A stretch of DNA of 64,000 bases. Origin: Picocystis sp. L7 (Eukaryota > Chlorophyta > Picocystophyceae > Picocystales > Picocystaceae). The translations under genes were made by a program, and so were the position numbers. The stretch covers positions 1,093,072-1,157,071 of the forward strand of contig QXJR01000005.1 of NCBI GenBank assembly GCA_020975725.1. The letters are read 5' to 3'. Positions within the stretch are counted from its first letter, which is position 1. Every line of letters starts with the position of its first letter. Below the pieces are notes generated by a model. It had not been told where the DNA came from. It worked only from the letters and a program-made list of their open reading frames with translations, and made no database searches. Shown one piece after another: positions 61,601 to 64,000 of this stretch.

Positions 61601-62964
61601 CCTATTTTGAAGCCTATCCACTCCAAGTTAGTGTAGAAAAAATGGCATTTGCTTGCGTTTAGGCGAATGTCATTTGCAGCACAAACTGAGAGGAATTCCT
61701 CCAGGTGCTGAAAGTGGGACTCTACTGTGGATGAATGTACCAATATATCATCCATATATACTTTGGCATACATCAGGTGTCCAAAGATGCGGTTCATCAT
61801 ACGTTGGAAAGCCGCAGGAGCGTTGGCCAACCCCATTGGCATCACTTTCCAAACATAGGAGCCTAACGGTGTGTTGACTGCAGTTTTTTCTATACTATAA
61901 GGACTCATGGGTAGTTGATGAAAGCCATCGAGAGCATCGAACGCTGAAAATAGCGAGGCTCCTGTAAGTTGTTGCAGGTAATCATCAATACGGGGCAAGG
62001 GATATCGGTCCTTGATAGTGACACTGTTGAGGTGCCTGTAATCGAAGACGATACGCCAGCCCTTGTCCTTCTTGGGGACCAGAATTACTGGTGCTCCCCA
62101 ACTTGACCCTGAGCATAAGTCCATCTTGCCTGAGTCTACGTACTCAGCAAGCATCTCACGCAAAATATCCAGCTGCTTTGGGGATATGCGATAATAATTC
62201 CTGTAAATAGGAGTTGCTCCAGGTTGTACCTCAATTTTAAAGCTCTCTCCTATTATGCGTTCCGTTGGAGGGCTCATTCTGGGCTCGAAACAAATTTTAT
62301 ATTTCTCCTTCAATTCTGTAAGTCGTCGCTGTTGGGACGGGGTCAGCGGATACTGTCCACTGAGCCTGGAGCGCTTTAACGCAAAGTCTTCTGCTTCAGC
62401 CTGTAGCTCCTTTGATGGGTCCAGGGGCTGTATCATTAAATACAGGCACCCTGGTGTTTGTATAACCTTCGGTACCTCTCCAGGAGGCACAATAAGATCC
62501 AGTTTTCGTTTCGTTATGAAATCCCCATCACCAGTAACTGTGTGCAACTGTCCATGATGATCACGCAAGTGCAATTGTCGATTTGCGAAGTCAGGTATGC
62601 CAACCAAATGGGCGGCGCAGAAGTCATAGCCCATAATACAATCAAAGGAGTTCAGGTGGGTGATACCAAAGGGGACCCAGGCTACAAATGTATCTAACTG
62701 GATCCTGGCTTTTACGATCTGTGCTTGGTGGGTGTTTTCCCCCACTGCACATTCAAAATCAAAGTATTCTGTGGTATATTGCCAGGTCTCACCATTGGTG
62801 TCTTTAGTCCGCAGTTTGTCAAATATTGCAACACTTAAAAAGCTGAAGGAAGCCAAAGTGTCAAAGTAGGCTTTGGTACTAACCAAAGAGTCACTTGTAC
62901 CAAAGAAAGCCGCTGCTGTGAGGAATTCTAGGCGAGGACCTGAACGGGTCGCACGCAGGCTCAC
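58693..62964 (-). CDS. Gypsy E Pol: protease, RT, RNase H, C5-DNMT, integrase
   Basis: 1423 aa. Protease-like 15-115 with AYFDTLASFSFLS (D-T-L instead of D-T-G) and FDCIMGYDF. RT 240-415: VILVPKKDKGWRIVFDYRHL, SAFDALDGFHQL, VYMDDILVHS (YMDD, 403-406). RNase H 545-680: RVETDASDAGMGAVL, EKETCAIIYAL, ILTDSKVAHYL. DNMT about 690-985: LDLCAGMGT (693-701), VERD (721-724), AGVPCQPFSRAN (775-786, catalytic Cys 779), ECTPFA (821-826), QARQR (854-858), RPLTIREKERL (931-941), CGNAFPVGW (963-971). Integrase: H2C2 finger (VHDKFHFG, CPTCQ), core D1199, D1260 and E1295. The best preserved DNMT-retrotransposon here. Confidence 0.93.
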   Translation of the reverse strand: MSLRATRSGPRLEFLTAAAFFGTSDSLVSTKAYFDTLASFSFLSVAIFDKLRTKDTNGETWQYTTEYFDFECAVGENTHQAQIVKARIQLDTFVAWVPFGITHLNSFDCIMGYDFCAAHLVGIPDFANRQLHLRDHHGQLHTVTGDGDFITKRKLDLIVPPGEVPKVIQTPGCLYLMIQPLDPSKELQAEAEDFALKRSRLSGQYPLTPSQQRRLTELKEKYKICFEPRMSPPTERIIGESFKIEVQPGATPIYRNYYRISPKQLDILREMLAEYVDSGKMDLCSGSSWGAPVILVPKKDKGWRIVFDYRHLNSVTIKDRYPLPRIDDYLQQLTGASLFSAFDALDGFHQLPMSPYSIEKTAVNTPLGSYVWKVMPMGLANAPAAFQRMMNRIFGHLMYAKVYMDDILVHSSTVESHFQHLEEFLSVCAANDIRLNASKCHFFYTNLEWIGFKIGNGQITPTETLTDKIGRFPKPQTQKQNLAFLGLCNFYRRFLDRYVELAAPLVELNKKTYKLDFADYWNSECDRAFVQLRQALISNPVLALYDPDLPTRVETDASDAGMGAVLSQCPHRESTENHNWKPVEYYSQRWNSSHRNYYPAEKETCAIIYALQHWQHLLFGQPFTILTDSKVAHYLQTKGTEQLSQRDIRWMEKLQFFAPFEILYRPGKENVPADYLSRHPPNQGEEIPTFCILDLCAGMGTVLRALELTCNSSHRIDYIVVERDPLCRLVIQRVFNYVRLAAPTMFVRTDIFRLGNDVQILKGRRRLPRVDLAIAGVPCQPFSRANTNTEASPLGLLDARELFSVVRALLDRLPSANYIIECTPFARHLDTHLQQVQEWFGAPEHHDMSNFSAQARQRLVWTTVSLDSHTAQYRYPGVPYTWQECLDPESSPPVDEYGILISKCPTLMASKKSHSDRSKSTWVYNSNHELRPLTIREKERLTGMRPNDTQAYGVCDGARHHMCGNAFPVGWIAPMLSAVLRKPPPPVLLGLVHQRKGIHLYTQASRLLARHSLHVQDSMSLTADVDDTIPNSTTPEHALAKASPTVGTASPEHQLAAVSDTTVVPLIERIRTAAQADPEYVRNLKQPPTEYVKHLDLLFLQPQPMEANHGPAVLVIPADLSLRQDLLHLVHDKFHFGQARTWAELRRHFYWHGYKKQCTSFVQQCPTCQLQKPSTQSRHQVMFPEARFYPHPFHTVVLDVVEGFPLSRQGHNAVITVVDKSTKFAVYIPIHTCWSAFRQATLLLDHVVYRYQCPTRIHTDNGPMYRKLFDAFCTALGIQHITGTPYHSQSQGGAERQHRTLLTSIRTMCNDKRDWDDILQAAAHGYNDSIHAVLGFAPFELLYGCRSRLPWHLQLPSVGDVAPVTDLVPSLDARVTTFLEKQKQMYQKVLHMLDKQRVLMHQRRGNQQRTFQVGQQVKVQFGL
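60010..60900 (-). other. C5-cytosine DNA methyltransferase domain of gypsy E
   Basis: About 295 aa with motifs I, II, IV, VI, VIII, IX and X in correct order. AdoMet-binding motif I is DLCAGMGT (DLFCG in most enzymes). The catalytic PCQ is present. Motif VI has ECT where ENV is usual; the Glu that contacts the cytosine ring is kept. The target recognition region between VIII and IX is short (~70 aa). No replication-foci, BAH, PWWP or chromodomain is attached. Confidence 0.9.
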
Positions 62965-63047
62965 TGTTTTTCCAGGAAATCTGTTCTAGAGAGGTCCTTC
63001 CTCTCCCCGCTCCATACTAGCAGCCTGGTCTGCTGGTTGGAGCTTAC

Positions 63048-63823
63048 TTAGTTTTTTGGCTTGAAAATGGTAGATGCTGTGCACCTTGTGGTATCATGGC
63101 CATAAGAGTGACACTTTTGGCAAAGACCATTCTGCATGCACAGTTGCTGGAGCTCTGGACTTAAAAGATCCGTGACCGCGGAACGGTTTGCTGCCAGATG
63201 TTTTTGGGCATTGATTATATCACCCTGTTGCTGCTTGGTGAGCTGCCTAAACGGCTTACGCTGGCGACTGGAAGGCTCAAACCCCTTCTCAACTCTGTTG
63301 GAAGGTTTACTTTTCGGCTTTGTAGGTAAGGAAGCCACCTGCCCTAGACTATCCGCCATTTTTTCTCGCTTGGTGCGGAGGAGCTGTTGAGCTTTGAAAT
63401 CAGCATCAAGCTTCATGGCAAGTGCTGCCATTCCATCCACTGACAAATCAGGAGTCTTCCCAAGTTCAATCAGCAACTCATGATGTTTACTGATGCTTCT
63501 TTGGATAGGTATTTTCAGGGCCATACGAAATCGTTCGGCCAGGGTCTGTCCATCAATATGAAAGCATTGTGGATCCTTCGAGTCATTAATGACGAAGGTC
63601 AGCCTTCGAATACGGTTGAGCAACTGGATCGGTGTCTCGTCCATTCTTTGTCGTGCCAAGCGAAACTCATTCAAAGCTTGGGGACCAGGGTCACGGGTCT
63701 GATATGCTTTCTTGAGGAGGCCATAGAGGTCATCAATGGTCCTCAAAGCATCCCGATCCTCCTTAATCCTATGACGGTTTAGGAAGAGGATTTTTGCGAT
63801 GCGCGTGGGACCAATTAAGGTTT
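63048..63823 (-). pseudogene. Gypsy E Gag, 5' end missing
   Basis: Open from 63823 to a stop at 63048. Capsid-like helices (EDRDALRTIDDLYGLLKKAY, QRMDETPIQLLNRIRRL, ERFRMALKIPIQRSI), a basic region, and at the end a perfect zinc knuckle CQKCHSYGHDTTRC. The N-terminal part is replaced by telomere-like DNA. Gag and Pol are separated by about 80 bp and a stop. Confidence 0.82.
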
Positions 63824-63830
63824 AGGGTTT
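63819..63830 (+). repeat. Interstitial telomeric repeat
   Basis: GGTTTAGGGTTT, nearly two telomere units in telomere orientation, joined directly to truncated gypsy E Gag and 79 bp before the terminal array. Confidence 0.8.
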
Positions 63831-63908
63831 CAAAAAGAGGCTCGCGAAACGGTTCGAGCTAAGCTGAGTTGCGCAAAGTAGTTGCTGGAGGTCGAACTAA
63901 GCTGAGTT
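63831..63908. repeat. Subtelomeric linker with an 18-bp direct repeat
   Basis: TCGAGCTAAGCTGAGTTG (63854-63871) and TCGAACTAAGCTGAGTTG (63892-63909) differ at one base, 38 bp apart. The second copy runs straight into the telomere. Confidence 0.75.
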
Positions 63909-64000
63909 GGTTTAGGGTTTAGGGTTTAGGGTTTAGGGTTTAGGGTTTAGGGTTTAGGGTTTAGGGTTTAGGGTTTAGGGTTTAGGGTTTAGGGTTTAGG
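63909..64000 (+). repeat. Telomere, (TTTAGGG)n
   Basis: About 13 uninterrupted TTTAGGG units to the end of the window, G-rich strand toward the end, as expected for a right chromosome end. Telomerase adds this repeat in land plants, many algae and some other protists. Confidence 0.98.

Larger units (their letters stand above)
57570..63823 (-). mobile_element. Ty3/gypsy retrotransposon E with full-length DNMT, 5' end lost at telomere
   Basis: The 3' LTR, pol and most of gag are on the minus strand. The frame of Gag runs to 63823, where a telomere-type repeat (CCCTAAACC on the minus strand) ends it. No 5' LTR or primer site exists to the right. Pol is a single 1423-aa frame plus a 253-aa tail after one TAG. 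It is closely related to family A in domain order and motifs. Confidence 0.92.

Noticed and set aside
1-64000. CRISPR arrays, bacterial operons or phage genes
   Set aside because: No spaced repeat array or bacterial gene order; a telomere and eukaryotic transposons indicate a nuclear chromosome end.

Overview
The window is the right-hand end of a linear eukaryotic chromosome. It finishes in about 13 perfect TTTAGGG repeats, G-rich strand 5'->3' toward the end. This is the plant/algal-type telomere, also found in several protist groups. The long reading frames have no obvious introns, and the transposons are eukaryotic superfamilies (Ty3/gypsy, Ty1/copia, Tc1/mariner, piggyBac, PIF/Harbinger). 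A copia primer-binding site matches the anticodon arm of a plant-like tRNA-Lys(CUU). Together these suggest an intron-poor alga or related protist. The sequence alone does not fix the species.

Layout. 1-641: possible host gene. 642-11865: Ty3/gypsy element A (minus strand), TSD ACGGT. Its right LTR is split by an insertion with TSD GGCCC: two 783-bp units with a Tc1/mariner element between them. 11871-16960: degraded, mostly unrecognised DNA. 16961-22567: an LTR of gypsy family F, split by a nearly intact copia element (17489-22375, TSD AGAAA). 22568-25157: Harbinger relic carrying a solo LTR of gypsy C. 25816-28961: second Harbinger element with recognisable TIRs. 29125-30351: exostosin-like (GT47) gene. 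31080-32558: copia LTR/gag remnants. 32559-39948: gypsy B. 39949-41278: 3' end of gypsy F. 41355-44247: piggyBac-like element with an intact 783-aa transposase. 44248-45684: gypsy integrase fragment, then a copia remnant. 45685-54552: gypsy C. 55443-57203: gene for a tandem glycosyltransferase. 57308-57568: copia LTR piece. 57570-63823: gypsy E, cut off at its 5' end by telomeric DNA. 63909-64000: telomere.

Main theme. Three gypsy families (A, B, E) carry a C5-cytosine DNA methyltransferase (DNMT) domain in the same place in pol, between RNase H and the integrase zinc finger. A fourth (C) has at that position what looks like a shrunken DNMT relic without catalytic motifs. Family C instead ends in a Dam/DIRS-type methylase-like domain whose coding sequence runs inside the LTR. 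Families A, C, E and F share a C-terminal Tudor-like module after the integrase; B may have a diverged one. These elements therefore combine copying and integration with possible DNA modification and chromatin reading. DNMT capture by retrotransposons is known from dinoflagellates and charophyte algae. The dead-DNMT variant, the Dam-like domain in an LTR and the presence of DNMT in two unlike integrase lineages deserve a closer look.

Only two or three host-type genes are convincing (two glycosyltransferases and perhaps the first ORF). The rest is nested, mostly decaying transposon sequence typical of subtelomeres.
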